In this document: piece after piece, positions 1 to 12,931 of the stretch
Position numbering within the stretch: position 1 is the first letter of the stretch
Layout: each line of letters starts with the position of its first letter
Position numbers and translations under genes: made by a program
NCBI GenBank assembly: GCA_030141605.1
Contig: JAQGDQ010001180.1
Span: forward strand, 12,501 to 57,139
Length of the DNA stretch: 44,639 nt
Source of the DNA: Tubiluchus corallicola
Taxonomy: Eukaryota; Priapulida; Priapulimorpha; Priapulimorphida; Tubiluchidae
Direction: 5' to 3'
Notes under the pieces: generated by a model
What the model was told of the DNA's origin: nothing
The model's input: only the letters and a program-made list of their open reading frames with translations
Database searches by the model: none

Positions 1-662
1 CGGTTCATATACACAATATATATATTATTAGGCTCGCTTTACAATATATACACAATAGATACGCAATATATACACTATATATATATATATATGAAATGGA
101 TACAAAACACCAGTTTAACGTGATGACCAAAAGTGTCTTTATTCTGAAAGACAATTATTAACATTTAATTTAATTTGCATTGAGTAGAAGAAAATTAGTT
201 GCATGATTAAATGTATTGATATAACTAAGTACTGATAAGAAAATTATGTAAACTATATTGAAATTAATTAACAATAACTTACGTTGTTAGAGCCTTTAAC
301 AGTTACAAAGACAGGAATGAGAACTCCAAGTAGCCTTAAAAACAACGATGTCACAACAATAAATTTGTAAGAAATTCACAGTCATAATGCTCATCACAGA
401 CAGAAAAATAGAGCAATGGCGGAGAGAACCAAAAGACGGGTAAAATGTCATACAACAACTACAGCTATAGCTCACGAAAGGCCAAAATGCTAATGTATTG
501 AAGGAGATTAGGTGCTTCAATTTTAAAAGAGTGACTACTGTAAAAGGTAAAAAGCCTACTAAATAAACAAACAGTAATTGAGAAATAAATTAAAACCAAA
601 AAAGGGCCTATGCACCCACTACAATATATGTATAAGGCTCTGCCTAAGATGACATGAGCTTA
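1..662. other. Gene-free AT-rich DNA with TA/CA-rich start
   Basis: The first 92 bp are TA and ACAATATATA repeats. The rest shows no gene, repeat family or RNA that I can recognise. Confidence 0.6.
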
Positions 663-756
663 TGATAATGACAATGACGACGATGATGATGTCGACGGCG
701 GCGGCGGCAGCGCGACGATGACGATGATGGTAGTGATGATGATGATGATGATAAAC
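663..756. repeat. (GAT/GAC)n imperfect trinucleotide repeat
   Basis: GATGATGAC-type units with a GGC interruption (GACGGCGGCGGCGGCAGC near 692-710). It is not coding. Confidence 0.85.
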
Positions 757-1849
757 AATGACGATAACAATGATAATTGATGACAACACACTTTAGGACA
801 ATTGTTCTAAAGGTTACTTTAGCAGCGCATCTTAAAATTTCTTCAAATGTATATACATAGTCGTCGTTGTGTCGACAGCAACCAGCCGTTTAGCAACAAT
901 TCACTCATGGTCATTAACGCAGTTCCCTATAATTGTCCACAACACTCTCATTAAAAACATTCTCCACTTTAATGTAGGTCATCTTTCACCTTTTACTTTC
1001 ATTTCAGTAAAATCACGGCAATTACTGGCACATCCGGGGGTGGAGTACCTCTGTTGTAAAGTTGTTTGGCGACCCACTTCTTCCCCTGTAGATTCATTAT
1101 TTGTTATTCTAAAAGGCGGAACCAGAACAGATCAGTGCAGTGATACAATTTGATTCGGGTGATTTAAAACAAAATAAACACAGTTAGAACTTTTATATTT
1201 TGCGAACAACAGTAATTTAAATAAGTATTGAATCAGTGTCTTTGTTTAAGCTTCTGTTACATGATGAACGCTTCTTACATGTTGATCTTGGGAGAAATCG
1301 TGCGTCAGGTATCTATATACCTTTCACTAATTGTTTGCACACTTTTAAAGACAGGTACAATCCCGTACCAGTGTGCTCACCTCTCTCAGAAGAGCCGTGT
1401 AAAACGCTTCACGGTCTGTAGCTTTCAAAACCGAAAGCGAAACGGAGGTTCTGTCACGTGCTTTATTGTCGCATGAAGTGTGAAACTTCAATTGGTTTTA
1501 GACACAGCAAGTGTGACCTTTTAAACAGAATAACTAGCAGGCATGTCCATGCGCCTTGAATTCATAGGAAGAGTTATCGTGTTAGAGCGTCACTGCACCA
1601 CAGGGAGGGGGGGGGGATGGCAGGGGTAGAGTACAGCATTTCACGGTAACGTCGATATAAACGTGACATTCGGTAGCAGAAATTTACTTGACTGACGCTC
1701 CCAGTAACCTGTTTGTGCCAATTAAAAATATATACTGGTTTGTCGATTTTTGGCCATTTCAGCACGATTATTTATTTACTTATTTATTTATTTACCCTTT
1801 CGAACATAGAAGAGTTTTGTGGGTGATTATGTAATACACAGACAAAGTA
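757..1849. other. Gene-free DNA; short open frames only
   Basis: Frames at 869-1153 and 1228-1476 have no recognisable motifs or splice context. A G10 run lies near 1605 and TTTA units near 1770. Nothing supports a gene. Confidence 0.55.
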
Positions 1850-2480
1850 AGTAAGTAATTTTTTATTTTTCTCCATAAATTTACAATAATTTGACAATAA
1901 AATACACAAAAATACTCTGTGGGAGAAAGGGTGGCGAAAAACCAAAGGTTATCGAGTCAACCACCCTTCTCAGAAAGACAGTAAACAAAAAGACGCTAAT
2001 GACAGCAGAATACAACTATTAAAAAATACGTAAACCTCCAGAAATACAAAAAAATACAACAACAGCAAAAAAAACAAAAACCAAAACCAGTCGTTCTTAA
2101 ATATAGTCAAACATTAAACATAATTATATATGGTTCAAAACACAAAAGAGAAAAGAGAATATTTTAATGTTCAGAAAAACAACATTTGCAAGATAAAATT
2201 TCAAATAGCAAAAAGAAAGAAAAAAGGTAAAAAAGCAAGATGAATTGCCCTGACAATTGCAATACATTAATCAAAAAAATTTGTATTTGAAAAATAACAA
2301 ATTTATGACCCAGATTTAATTATCATAACAGCAGAAAACAAATAACTGTCTGCTTTAACAAATAAGCAATACTTTAAGTTTTTAAGTAGTACTAAGAAAA
2401 GACCGAAAAATATATAAATGCACAATAAATTAACAATAAAAATCCAAAAAATTATGCCCAAAGAACTCGGCCTATACAAA
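1850..2480 (-). mobile_element. Possible LINE 3' UTR, inverted
   Basis: Read on the minus strand this is T-rich and ends TTGTAAATTTATGGAGAAAA followed by ATAAAAAATTACTTACTTAC, a tail of the kind seen on LINE copies here. It also holds GGGTGGTTGACTCGATAACC. There is no coding remnant, and the call rests on composition and tail only. Confidence 0.3.
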
Positions 2481-2606
2481 AAAATCCATACAGACGATAA
2501 ATCATTTCTCTGATTATCGAAACAATTATCGATATTTGGCTGTGACTAGTTTTTAAAACGTCTTTCTGTTTTTGTTCTTGCAGAATTTCTTTCTTTTAAT
2601 TATCTT

Positions 2607-5600
2607 CAGCTATCTCAAGCTAGCTATCTGATTCAGATTTTGACAAAGACACAGCTGAACAAGTTGATCAGCTATCTCAAGCTAGCTATCTACTTCAGAT
2701 TTTGACAAAGACACAGCTGAACAAGTTGGTCAGCTATCTCAAGCTAGTTATCTGCTTCAGATTTTGACAAAGACAAGCTGAACAAGTTGATCAGCTATCT
2801 CAAGCTAGCTATCTGCTTTAGATTTTGACAAAGACACACCTGAACAAGTTGATCAGCTATCTCAAGCTAGCTATCTGCTTCAGATTTTGACAAAGACACA
2901 CCTGAACAAGTTGATCAGCTATCTCAAGCTAGCTATCTGCTTCAGATTTTGACAAAGACACAGCTGAACAAGTTGATCAGCTATCTCAAGCTAGCTCTCT
3001 GCCTCAGCTTTTGACAAAGACACAGCTGAACAAGTTGATCAGCTATCTCAAGCTAGTTATCTGCTTCAGATTTTGACAAAGACAAGCTGAACAAGTTGAT
3101 CAGCTATCTCAAGCTAGCTATCAGCTTCAGATTTTGACAAAGACACAGCTGAACAAGTTGATCAGCTATCTCAAGCTAGTTATCTGCTTCAGATTTTGAC
3201 AAAGACAAGCTGAACAAGTTGATCAGCTATCTCAAGCTAGCTATCAGCTTCAGATTTTGACAAAGACACAGCTGAACAAGTTGATCAGCTATCTCAAGCT
3301 AGTTATCTGCTTCAGATTTTGACAAAGACACAGCTGAACAAGTTGATCAGCTATCTCAAGCTAGTTGTCTGCTTCAGATTTTGACAAAGACACAGCTGAA
3401 CAAGTTGATCAACTATCTCAAGCTAGTTATCTGCTTCAGATTTTGACAAAGACACGACTGAACAAGTTGATCAGCTATCTCAAGCTAGTTGTCTGCTTCA
3501 GATTTTGACAAAGACACGACTGAACAAGTTGATCAGCTATCTCAAGCTAGCTATCTGCTTTAGATTTTGACAAAGACACACCTGAACAAGTTGATCAGCT
3601 ATCTCAAGCTAGCTATCTGCTTCAGATTTTGACAAAGACACAGCTGAACAAGTTGATCAGCTATCTCAAGCTAGTTATCTGCTTCAGATTTTGACAAAGA
3701 CACAGCTGAACAAGTTGATCAGCTATCTCAAGCTAGTTATCTGCTTCAGATTTTGACAAAGACAAGCTGAACAAGTTGATCAGCTATCTCAAGCTAGCTA
3801 TCAGCTTCAGATTTTGACAAAGACACAGCTGAACAAGTTGATCAGCTATCTATTAGTTATCTGCTTCAGATTTTGACAAAGACACAGCTGAACAAGTTGA
3901 TCAGCTTCTCAAGCTAGTTATCTGCTTCGTTTTGCAAAGACAGCTGAACAAGTTGATCAGCTATCTCAAGCTAATTATCTGCTTCAGATTTTGACAAAGA
4001 CACAGCTGAACAAGTTGATTAGCTATCTCAAGCTAGCTATCTGCTTCAGATTTTGACAAAGACACAGCTGAACAAGTTGATCAGCTATCTCAAGCTAGTT
4101 ATCAGCTTCAGATTTTGACAAAGACACAGCTGAACAAGTTGATCAGCTATCTCAAGCTAGTTATCAGCTTCAGATTTTGACAAAGACACAGCTAAACAAG
4201 TTGATCAGCTATCTCAAGCTAGCTATCAGCTTCAGATTTTGACAAAGACACACCTGAACAAGTTGATCAGCTATCTCAAGCTAGCTATCTGCTTCAGATT
4301 TTGACAAAGACACAGCTGAACAAGTCGATCAGCTATCTCAAGCTAGTTATCTGCCTCAGATTTTGACAAAGACACAGCTGAACAAGTTGATCAGCTATCT
4401 CAAGCTAGTTATCTGCTTCAGATTTTGACAAAGACAAGCTGAACAAGTTGATCAGCTATCTCAAGCTAGCTATCAGCTTCAGATTTTGACAAAGACACAG
4501 CTGAACAAGTTGATCAGCTATCTCAAGTTAGTTATCTGCTTCAGATTTTGACAAAGACACAGCTGAACAAGTTGATCAGCTATCTCAAGCTAGTTATCTG
4601 CTTCAGATTTTGACAAAGACAAGCTGAACAAGTTGATCAGCTATCTCAAGCTAATTATCTGCTTCAGATTTTGACAAAGACACAGCTGAACAAGTTGATC
4701 AGCTATCTCAAGCTAGCTATCTGCTTCAGATTTTGACAAAGACACAGCTGAACAAGTTGATCAGCTATCTCAAGCTAGCTATCTGCTTCAGATTTTGACA
4801 AAGACACAGCTGAACAAGTTGATCAGCTATCTCAAGCTAGTTATCAGCTTCAGATTTTGACAAAGACACAGCTGAACAAGTTGATCAGCTATCTCAAGCT
4901 AGTTATCAGCTTCAGATTTTGACAAAGACACAGCTAAACAAGTTGATCAGCTATCTCAAGCTAGCTATCAGCTTCAGATTTTGACAAAGACACAGCTGAA
5001 CAAGTTGATCAGCTATCTCAAGTTAGTTATCTGCTTCAGATTTTGACAAAGATGCAGCTGAACAAGTTGATCAGCTATCTCAAGCCAGTTATCTGCTTCA
5101 GATTTTGACAAAGACACAGCTGAACAAGTTGATCAACTATCTCAAGCTAGTTGTCTGCTTCAGATTTTGACAAAGACACGACTGAACAAGTTGATCAGCT
5201 ATCTCAAGCTAGTTGTCTGCTTCAGATTTTGACAAAGACACGACTGAACAAGTTGATCAGCTATCTCAAGCTAGTTATCTGCTTCAGATTTTGACAAAGA
5301 CACAGCTGAACAAGTTGATCAGCTATCTCAAGCTAGCTATCTATTTTCAGATTTTGACAAAGACACGACTGAACAAGTTGATCAGCTATCTCAAGCTGGT
5401 TATCTGCTTCAGATTTTGACAAAGACACAGCTGAACAAGTTGATCAGCTATCTCAAGCTAGTTATCTGCTTCAGATTTTGACAAAGACCCAGCTGAACAA
5501 GTTGATCAGCTATCTCAAGCTAGCTATCTATTTTCAGATTTTGACAAAGACACGACTGAACAAGTTAATCAGCTATCTCAAGCTGGTTATCTGCTTCAGA

Positions 5601-6437
5601 TTTTGACAAAGACAAGCTGAACAAATTGATCAGCTATCTCAAGCTAGTTATCTGCTTCAGATTTTGACAAAGACCCAGCTGAACAAGTTGATCAGCTATC
5701 TCAAGCTAGCTATCTATTTTCAGATTTTGACAAAGACACGACTGAACAAGTTGATCAGCTATCTCAAGCTAGCTATCTGCTTCAGATTTTGACAAAGACA
5801 CAGCTGAACAAGTTGATCAGCTATCTCAAGCTAGTTATCTGCTTCAGATTTTGACAAAGACCCAACTGAACAAGTTGATCAGCTATCTCAAGCTAGCTAT
5901 CTGCTTCAGATTTTGACAAAGACAAGCTGAACAAGTTGATCAGCTATCTCAAGCTAGCTCTCTGCCTCAGCTTTTGACAAAGACACAGCTGAACAAGTTG
6001 ATCAGCTGTCTCAAGCTAGCTCTCTGCCTCAGCTTTTGACAAAGACACAGCTGAACAAGTTGATCAGCTATCTCAAGCTAGCTCTCTGCTTCAGATTTTG
6101 ACAAAGACACAGCTGAACAAGTTGATCAGCTATCTCAAGCTAGTTATCTGCTTCAGATTTTGACAAAGACCCAGCTGAACAAGTTGATCAGCTATCTCAA
6201 GCTAGCTATCTGCTTCAGATTTTGACAAAGACAAGCTGAACAAGTTGATCAGCTATCTCAAGCTAGCTATCTGCTTCGGATTTTGACAAAGACACAGCTG
6301 AACAAGTTGATCAGCTGTCTCAAGCTAGCTCTCTGCCTCAGCTTTTGACAAAGACACAGCTGAACAAGTTGATCAGCTATCTCATACTAGCTCTCTGCCT
6401 CAGCTTTTGACAAAGACACAGCTGAACAAGTTGATCA
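2607..6437. repeat. 62-bp satellite array, about 61 copies, with higher-order structure
   Basis: Head-to-tail units of 62 bp (CAGCTATCTCAAGCTAGCTA, then TCTGCTTCAGATTTTGACAA, then AGACACAGCTGAACAAGTTGAT), with some units of 60 bp (loss of AC in GACACAGCTG) and 63 bp (TCTATTTTCAG). Variants recur in the same order: AGCTAAACAAG at 4190 and 4932 within matching neighbours gives a higher-order period near 742 bp (12 units). The unit is not a multiple of 3 and carries stops, so it is not coding. There are no spacers. Confidence 0.95.
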
Positions 6438-6479
6438 ACGGTGTTTTCATCTCGTGTCAAAGTTAATGAGTTTTAGCTT

Positions 6480-6890
6480 TATTTTTAGATTTTCAATGAA
6501 AACCTTTTTATTATTGTTTTAAATTTTTTTTCTGCTTTTTACTACGCACAATATTATATGACATTGTATTTCAATTGCTTGTATTTTTATTTCTCCATTT
6601 TTTGACATGTCGAAGTTCCTTTTGCTTTTTTTTCGCTCATTTTACGTTTTTTGCGATTGTAATCCTAGCCTTGTTTCTTTTTCTGCTTATTTTCTTTTCG
6701 TAAGTCACACAATATTAGTATGATTTTTGTATAAGTTTTGCAAATTTTATGCTTGTGTGTTTACGTGTATTTATGATTCTTAATTTTGAATTACACAATC
6801 ACAAATCGAGGCTTTGTTGCAAGTGAGCTTTGTTCAGTCAAGATTATCTGAATAAATGTCATTTCTTATGTTATCTTATTAAAAGTGTAT
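6480..6890 (+). mobile_element. Possible LINE 3' UTR and tail
   Basis: A T-rich stretch ending GGCTTTGTTGCAAGTGAGCT, TTGTTCAGTCAAGATTATCT, GAATAAATGTC. This last part resembles the LINE tail at 31128-31180 (GGCCTTGTTGTAAATGATCT, TTGCTCAATCAAGTTACACT). No coding part remains. It directly follows the 62-bp array. Confidence 0.4.
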
Positions 6891-6941
6891 ACTAATTATC
6901 AAAAGCAACACTTCACCTTTGGAAACACCATCAAAATTGTC

Positions 6942-7273
6942 GTTGTTGGCATCCTTCTGTCTTGGAAGACAATGGAGTGTACGCAAAGAGAGTCAGTTAT
7001 TGATCACATTGATGGAGCTGCAACGTCGACTGTCCCTGAGCAATCTGATCCTTGAACCATTGGAATGGCCTCTCCAGGGCGCACGCCTGGGCAAGGTGTA
7101 TGGAGATCCTGAGTTGCCCAGACAACAGGAACCCCCTCTCTTCCTCCCTGGTGTAGTCCAAACGAAAGCGGAGCAATACATTTGGCAGCAGGTTGGCTGC
7201 CGGAGTCAGTGAGCGTGCTGCACTGGTCCGCCTTCGGGGCTCCACTCCTCTACACATGGGCTGTTGGGTTACC
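6942..7273 (-). mobile_element. 5S-SINE, 5'-truncated copy C (body only)
   Basis: On the minus strand this matches the body of copies A and B from about GTAACCCAACAGCCC to GAAGGATGCCAACAACGAC, with no 5S head. 5' truncation is usual for retrotransposed copies. It lies about 0.5 kb beyond the 62-bp satellite array. The ORF crossing it on the minus strand reads in the same frame as one in copy A. Confidence 0.75.
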
Positions 7274-8149
7274 ATCAAAATAGATATCAAAATAATTGGT
7301 AATCTATATTTTCTCCCTCCCGCCAGGAAGAATATTATATTCATAAAAACGGAAAACAAAATTACATACAAACGGTACGTTCATTTTATTATTTGCAAAG
7401 AAAGTTCGTATTTGTATTTTCAGTGTTGAACTTACTCGCTAAACATAACGTTTAAAATTGGTAATTATTTATAAATTAATATGTATTATGTTGCCGATGA
7501 AGACGATCGATTTTGATCGTAAGAAGTTGAACAAAACTGCAGCTTAATTTAAATAAATATTAGCTGCACAAACAATTAGATAGTTCACTGGTTCAGCAGC
7601 AGAAGAAAATGTATCCGTGAGCCAAAGTTTGGTTTTATTTAACAGGTAAAACTGCTAAGGTAAGTTTATTATAAACGTTTTGGCGTTTACATTTATTACG
7701 AACGATTGTTAAAAAGTCAGTTAGAGTTGAATGTATTCTTGTTTCTTCCATTCTTATTCTTTTCTTTTTCTTACTGTTCTTCGCAAGGGTCCAAATGCCA
7801 CAGGCGCGCTGAATGAACTCCCCCCCCCCCCCTGTGATTTGAACCAGACGGAGATGTTTAACGTAATTCTGTTTCAGTAGCTTTTGTATGCGGATCTTTG
7901 TTTTGCCATGTATGTGACACGAGTTTGCTCTCACTGAACTCACTTGAGCTTCTCGAACAAAATACTCTTGTTACTTTTAATAACCAACAAACTTACCTAC
8001 TGAACTAAAACAAACTGAGTGCTTATATTGCTGTAACGCTAAGTCTTGCTGGGGTGCTGCAGGGTGCACATACTCATTAATAATAATAGCTGCATAGTAA
8101 TAGCAACTTTGCTAGTATTATGAATATAACAATTATTTTCCATGTAAAA
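7274..8149. other. Gene-free DNA
   Basis: AT-rich, with a C12 run near 7820. No gene or repeat family was recognised. Confidence 0.55.
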
Positions 8150-8831
8150 TATTAAAGAAAGACAGGATGATTTTTCATATACTATCCCATTTTCAAGTAC
8201 GATAAAAAGAATACTTGTTTAAGTTTAAAGTTTATTTAAAATTTATTAAAAGTTTATTAAGAAACTCTTATAACCCGAAGGTTAAATTACATTGCATTAA
8301 TTAATACATTATATTTTAACTCAGTTAATACTGCAAAAGCGTTTCTGATAATTAAATAGTAGATTAAAATCTTAATTAACAGCGGGTGAGCCCGACTAGT
8401 GATGACATCACAAACTAACATAATTTTCAACAGCAAAAATATTCCACGAGCGTGTTGTACGAGTTTGTGAAAGCGAAGTACAGCCCTGCTGTAAGATATT
8501 CTGTGTGTTGTAATAAAACTAGGCAAGTTTTAAGATAAAATACTACGTGCGCAGTACGTCAGAAACGAACACATCAGAACTGAGAGGTACAGCGCCTGTT
8601 TTTTTGTGCAACACGTTTCCGAAATCCAGGTGCTACTGCCTGTCGAACTAGCGAATGGCGAAATGCATGTAACAGCGAAGAACTAGTGGTGTGAACGCGA
8701 AATAGTTTTTGGGTGGTAATAATTCTTTCGCGTAAGTCATTTTTCAAAAAATAGTATGTTTCCTTTAAATATTTTAAGGAATTGGTTATTTTGACCTGCA
8801 GTTTAATATCGGGTCCAATTTTGCTTTAATT
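8150..8831 (+). repeat. 680-bp dispersed repeat, copy 1
   Basis: About 680 bp aligning with 22670-23311 in the same orientation. Shared stretches include GATGACATCACAAACTAACA, AACTGAGAGGTACAGC, GAATGGCGAAATGCATGTAA and GGTAATAATTCTTTC. Identity looks like roughly 80%. I see no coding potential or terminal repeats, so the class is unknown. Confidence 0.7.
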
Positions 8832-10732
8832 ATAAATGTTCGTGGGATCGAGGTATAAAGCTGATTAACATTTATTTATGTAATTAAAAATTTGCGAAAC
8901 TAACAAAAAATTCGGTCTGCAATCATTTCGACGGTGGACCAAGTGGATAGGAATTTGAAGAGAGAAAGTTTACTGCAATATTTCTTGTTAAAACATGTTT
9001 ATATATTTCAAAATAAAGAAGAGAAGAAATAAAATAAAGCATATTTTAGGAATTTAAAAATTTAACATCTACAATCTTAAAAGATCGAAATTAAAAGACC
9101 AGAAAATATTAACTTATATGTAATAAATTTAATAATGTAATAAATTTTCTCTTACGTTGCATTATTTACCATATTTTGCAATTGATATTGCTGTATTTTT
9201 ATTACATTAAGCTGTTCTATGCTGAAGGTTTTACTACCAACCAAAAATGAGCTGGTCAAAGTTGACCCACAGGTATGCTGCTCACGTTGTCCAATTTAGA
9301 AAAGTTAGTAAATTATCAAGCAAGAATTCTATTTAAGTCGGCTTATTTTGTAATGCCATAAAAAGTAAGCGTAAACTTAAATTGACTTTCAATTTCGTTT
9401 CTTCGAATCCCTTTTTGGATGAATGCCTCCGAAGTTTCTCTTTCCACCGAGTTGTACAGAAAACAACAGCAAATGAAAGAACAAATGGGGTCAAGTATGG
9501 ACAGCATCCGGCGATGGAAAGGCGAGAAGAGGAGATTTCACTCACTGGTACTCTGTCCTCCTCATACTGGGGAGAATTTATGAATAAGATTCGAACGCGC
9601 ATTTCAATCTTTCGCCTATTCGAACGCACCAGTTTGCACATAAACCTTAGGCAAAGGGAAGACTAAGCATTCGTGACGTAACCAGGTGGGCGTATGTTAT
9701 ATTATTACCTTGTCCCATGAGGTGCAGCTACCTGTAGGTTTGCATGAACAGAGACGGAGTACGCAGCTGGGATTAAGGTTGCCTAGTAGCATCACACGCG
9801 GTGCCTGTAACCTACATCTGTATCTTTCTCTAGTCTTATTAGGTCAGGACACAGAATCGCTAATATATGAACTCACAATGGAGGATAACCATCATTTTCC
9901 TAAAACACACATGGAGTAGTGAGAGTGCAAATCTTGTGTGACTTAAGTGCTTAAACGCGTGTCTTAATTTACTAATTGGATATTACTCTGCTTACGTATT
10001 GGTAAGTAATTAACTTAAGCTTAGTTGAGTTGCTAAGAAATAGAAAAAATAGTTAAAGCTAGTTAATAAGAAATAATAGCAACTATGCGAAGTTATTTTA
10101 TGTTAATTAAAAACCTTTGTTTTTCACAATTCTTAAAATAGCAAAAATTTTGGAATCTCGAAATGAAAGTATTCTTAATTATCAATTTCAGTGCAACACA
10201 TTCTGTTCCCCTGGTTGCAACATTAAACTGTAACAGTTTCTTTACAAACTTTCAATTTATTCAGGAAGAGTTCTGATTTTAATATAATATAAATTGCATT
10301 TTAATTATTAAATACAGTGTCCTCAGATAAGAATATTCTCTTTTAACTAAATTGGACTTAATCACTTTATCACATCCGAATTTTTCTAATATTAGTGGAT
10401 ATGATATTAAAAGTACGCGCAATTCACAAAATAAAAATATATTTTCGCCCAACTGTACCATTTAATTACACATAGTGTTTTTTTAATTACTGAAGTTAAT
10501 TATTGACATTAATTTGGTCATCAAGCACATGTAATGTCACTATGAATTGCAATAATAACACAAAATAAACATCACTTATACATACCCTACCTGATAGGCT
10601 ATGTTAAAATTCTGTTTATTTCTTTCTGATAATACTCTGTCCTCGTCTCTTTTCCATATTTTAGTTCTTTGCTTTTGCTTATTTTCATTTTGTAAAAATT
10701 TAGAGACAAATAAATTACTTTTTTAATTATTT
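8832..10732. other. Gene-free AT-rich DNA
   Basis: Overlapping frames on both strands at 9333-9666 fall in a locally GC-richer patch but show no family motif. The rest is AT-rich with nothing recognised. Confidence 0.5.
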
Positions 10733-10802
10733 AGTTGCTTGCTTGCTTCTTTGCTTACTTACTTAATTAATTAACTTACTTACTTACTTGCTTACTTACT
10801 TA

Positions 10803-10849
<47 letters not shown>

Positions 10850-10854
10850 GCTTG

Positions 10855-10936
<82 letters not shown>

Positions 10937-11035
10937 CACTTACGTACTCACTCACTCACTTACTTACTCACTTACGTACTCACTCACTTACGTACTCACT
11001 CACTCACTCACTCACTCATTCACTCACTCACTCAC
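10733..11035. repeat. (CTTA/CTTG/CTCA)n tetranucleotide array
   Basis: About 300 bp of 4-bp units: CTTG-rich at the left, CTTA in the middle, CTCA at the right. All three frames are open because the unit has no stops, so the Leu/Thr-rich frames are not genes. Confidence 0.97.
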
Positions 11036-11212
11036 TGTAATTCACAACGCCATTAGTGAGCACTACCTGTACTAAAGGTAGGTCTATACTAGGTCTACCT
11101 CGTTCTCATCATAACTATTTTAAAAACAAACTGTGCCAATTATCATCATGATTGCACTATATGCGCATAAACTGATAATTGGCCACTATTATTTCTACAA
11201 AGCAAGTGAAAA

Positions 11213-11435
11213 NNNNNNNNNNNNNNNNNNNNNNNNNNNNNNNNNNNNNNNNNNNNNNNNNNNNNNNNNNNNNNNNNNNNNNNNNNNNNNNNNNNNNNNN
11301 NNNNNNNNNNNNNNNNNNNNNNNNNNNNNNNNNNNNNNNNNNNNNNNNNNNNNNNNNNNNNNNNNNNNNNNNNNNNNNNNNNNNNNNNNNNNNNNNNNNN
11401 NNNNNNNNNNNNNNNNNNNNNNNNNNNNNNNNNNN
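11213..11435. other. Assembly gap (223 Ns)
   Basis: A run of Ns between a CTTA/CTTG/CTCA tetranucleotide array on the left and a CT array on the right. Open frames across it are artefacts. Confidence 1.
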
Positions 11436-11520
11436 GATAAACATTTTGTATAAAATCCATAGTGACTGATTTCAGTAGTTTCTAAAATCTAAACTAACAA
11501 ATCCTGGCGTTACAACGCTA

Positions 11521-11868
<348 letters not shown>

Positions 11869-12067
11869 CTTTTCCTTTTCCATTTGTTCCACTCTCTCCC
11901 TTTCTCCCTCACTTCCTCTCCTTCCTTCTCTCTCGCATTGTCTTTCTTTTTGTCAATGTGTCAATCTTTCTCTCCCCTCTACCCTCTCTCTTCGAACGCA
12001 CGTCGTGTAATAAATGACATTAGAAAAAAATCAACCTACGAAGTCAGCAGACAGCGGTGATATGTGA

Positions 12068-12442
12068 GTGATCACTGTAGTGATCAACTTAGATGACATT
12101 TTTCAATTTCAAGTGATCTTGATCAAGATGTTGACTGAGGAAGAGCGTATGACAGTCATTCAAGCCTCAAATATCTATAATTTACCGGTACTTCAAACCG
12201 GTACAAGGTTAAATTTCACAGCGCTACAGAGATTAACAATAAGATGCTTACGCGATCTCACACAAAAGCCTCACACAACATTAAACTGTGAACATGTTGT
12301 TAGTTTGGCCCATCACCCTTTATTTATCGTAATTCCATTTAATGCGCCTGATTTAATTGCGGTAATTATTACACGCGCGTTGGAAAGCTGTAAAGAAACA
12401 GGTGCATCAGCAAAAGAGTTAGTAATTAGACCTCACACGTAA
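12068..12442 (+). CDS. Unrecognised ORF of 124 codons
   Basis: The frame opens with ATG at 12068, with a second ATG (MLTEEERM) at 12128. It holds segments such as LNFTALQRLTIRCLRDLTQK and ALESCKETGASAKELVIRPH. The composition is more protein-like than the neighbouring frames, but I recognise no family. It is flanked by a CT microsatellite and a SINE. It may be an exon, a transposon fragment or chance. Confidence 0.15.
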   Translation: MITVVINLDDIFQFQVILIKMLTEEERMTVIQASNIYNLPVLQTGTRLNFTALQRLTIRCLRDLTQKPHTTLNCEHVVSLAHHPLFIVIPFNAPDLIAVIITRALESCKETGASAKELVIRPHT

Positions 12443-12811
12443 TAGTAACTTCGTCTCTTTCGGCAAAAATCGTTCGTTGCTCCAAATTTTCGCTCGTTAA
12501 GCTGCAAAAACGGGCTTCTTGGTACCACATTTTACTACTTATATCCAAAGTTGTGTTCGGTGGCCGCCTTTCACACCGTAGGTAGCGAAAATCACGTACA
12601 CTTTGATTAGTAAGATCAAAAAGTTTTCCAAAAACCAGACTGGACTGGACGTTTTTCAAAAAGCTTTGACTCCCTATAGATACTATCGATAAAGCAACTT
12701 TACTCTCAAACGAGAACAACGGGCTTACCTAATAAGCAAGAACGTTTAAGATTAGGAAGTTTAAGTCTTCTAATAAACAAATGAGCAATATTCATTGCCG
12801 TGTTTTCATTT

Positions 12812-12931
12812 GACTACGGCCAAATCACGTTGAAAACACCGGTTCTCGTTTGATCACCGAAGTCAAGTAACGTAGAGCCTGGTTAGTACTTGGATGGGTG
12901 ACCGCCTAGGAATACCAGGTGCTGTAGGCTT
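12812..12931 (+). pseudogene. 5S rRNA-like head of SINE copy A
   Basis: Full length for a 5S gene (about 120 bp), with A-box and C-box regions recognisable. It is not followed by a T-run terminator but runs straight into the SINE body, so it is not a functional 5S gene. Several substitutions, such as AAGTCAAGTAACG for AAGTTAAGCAACG, also mark it as derived. Confidence 0.8.

Noticed and set aside
869-1476. Two to three short frames in the left part
   Set aside because: No motifs or conservation signal; length is within chance expectation.
2607-6437. CRISPR-like array
   Set aside because: Units are contiguous 62-bp repeats with no unique spacers, and the genome is animal.
9333-9666. Overlapping frames on both strands with GTTCGAATC-like tRNA B-box strings
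   Set aside because: No tRNA cloverleaf could be folded by eye, and the frames show no family motif.
10788-11075. Leu/Thr-rich open frames in three frames
   Set aside because: They are simply the CTTA/CTCA tetranucleotide array read in each frame.
11133-11469. Open frames across the Ns
   Set aside because: They consist mostly of unknown residues.
12812-12931. Functional 5S rRNA gene
   Set aside because: No T-run terminator follows, the sequence has several substitutions at usually conserved positions, and it is joined to the same body as copy B.
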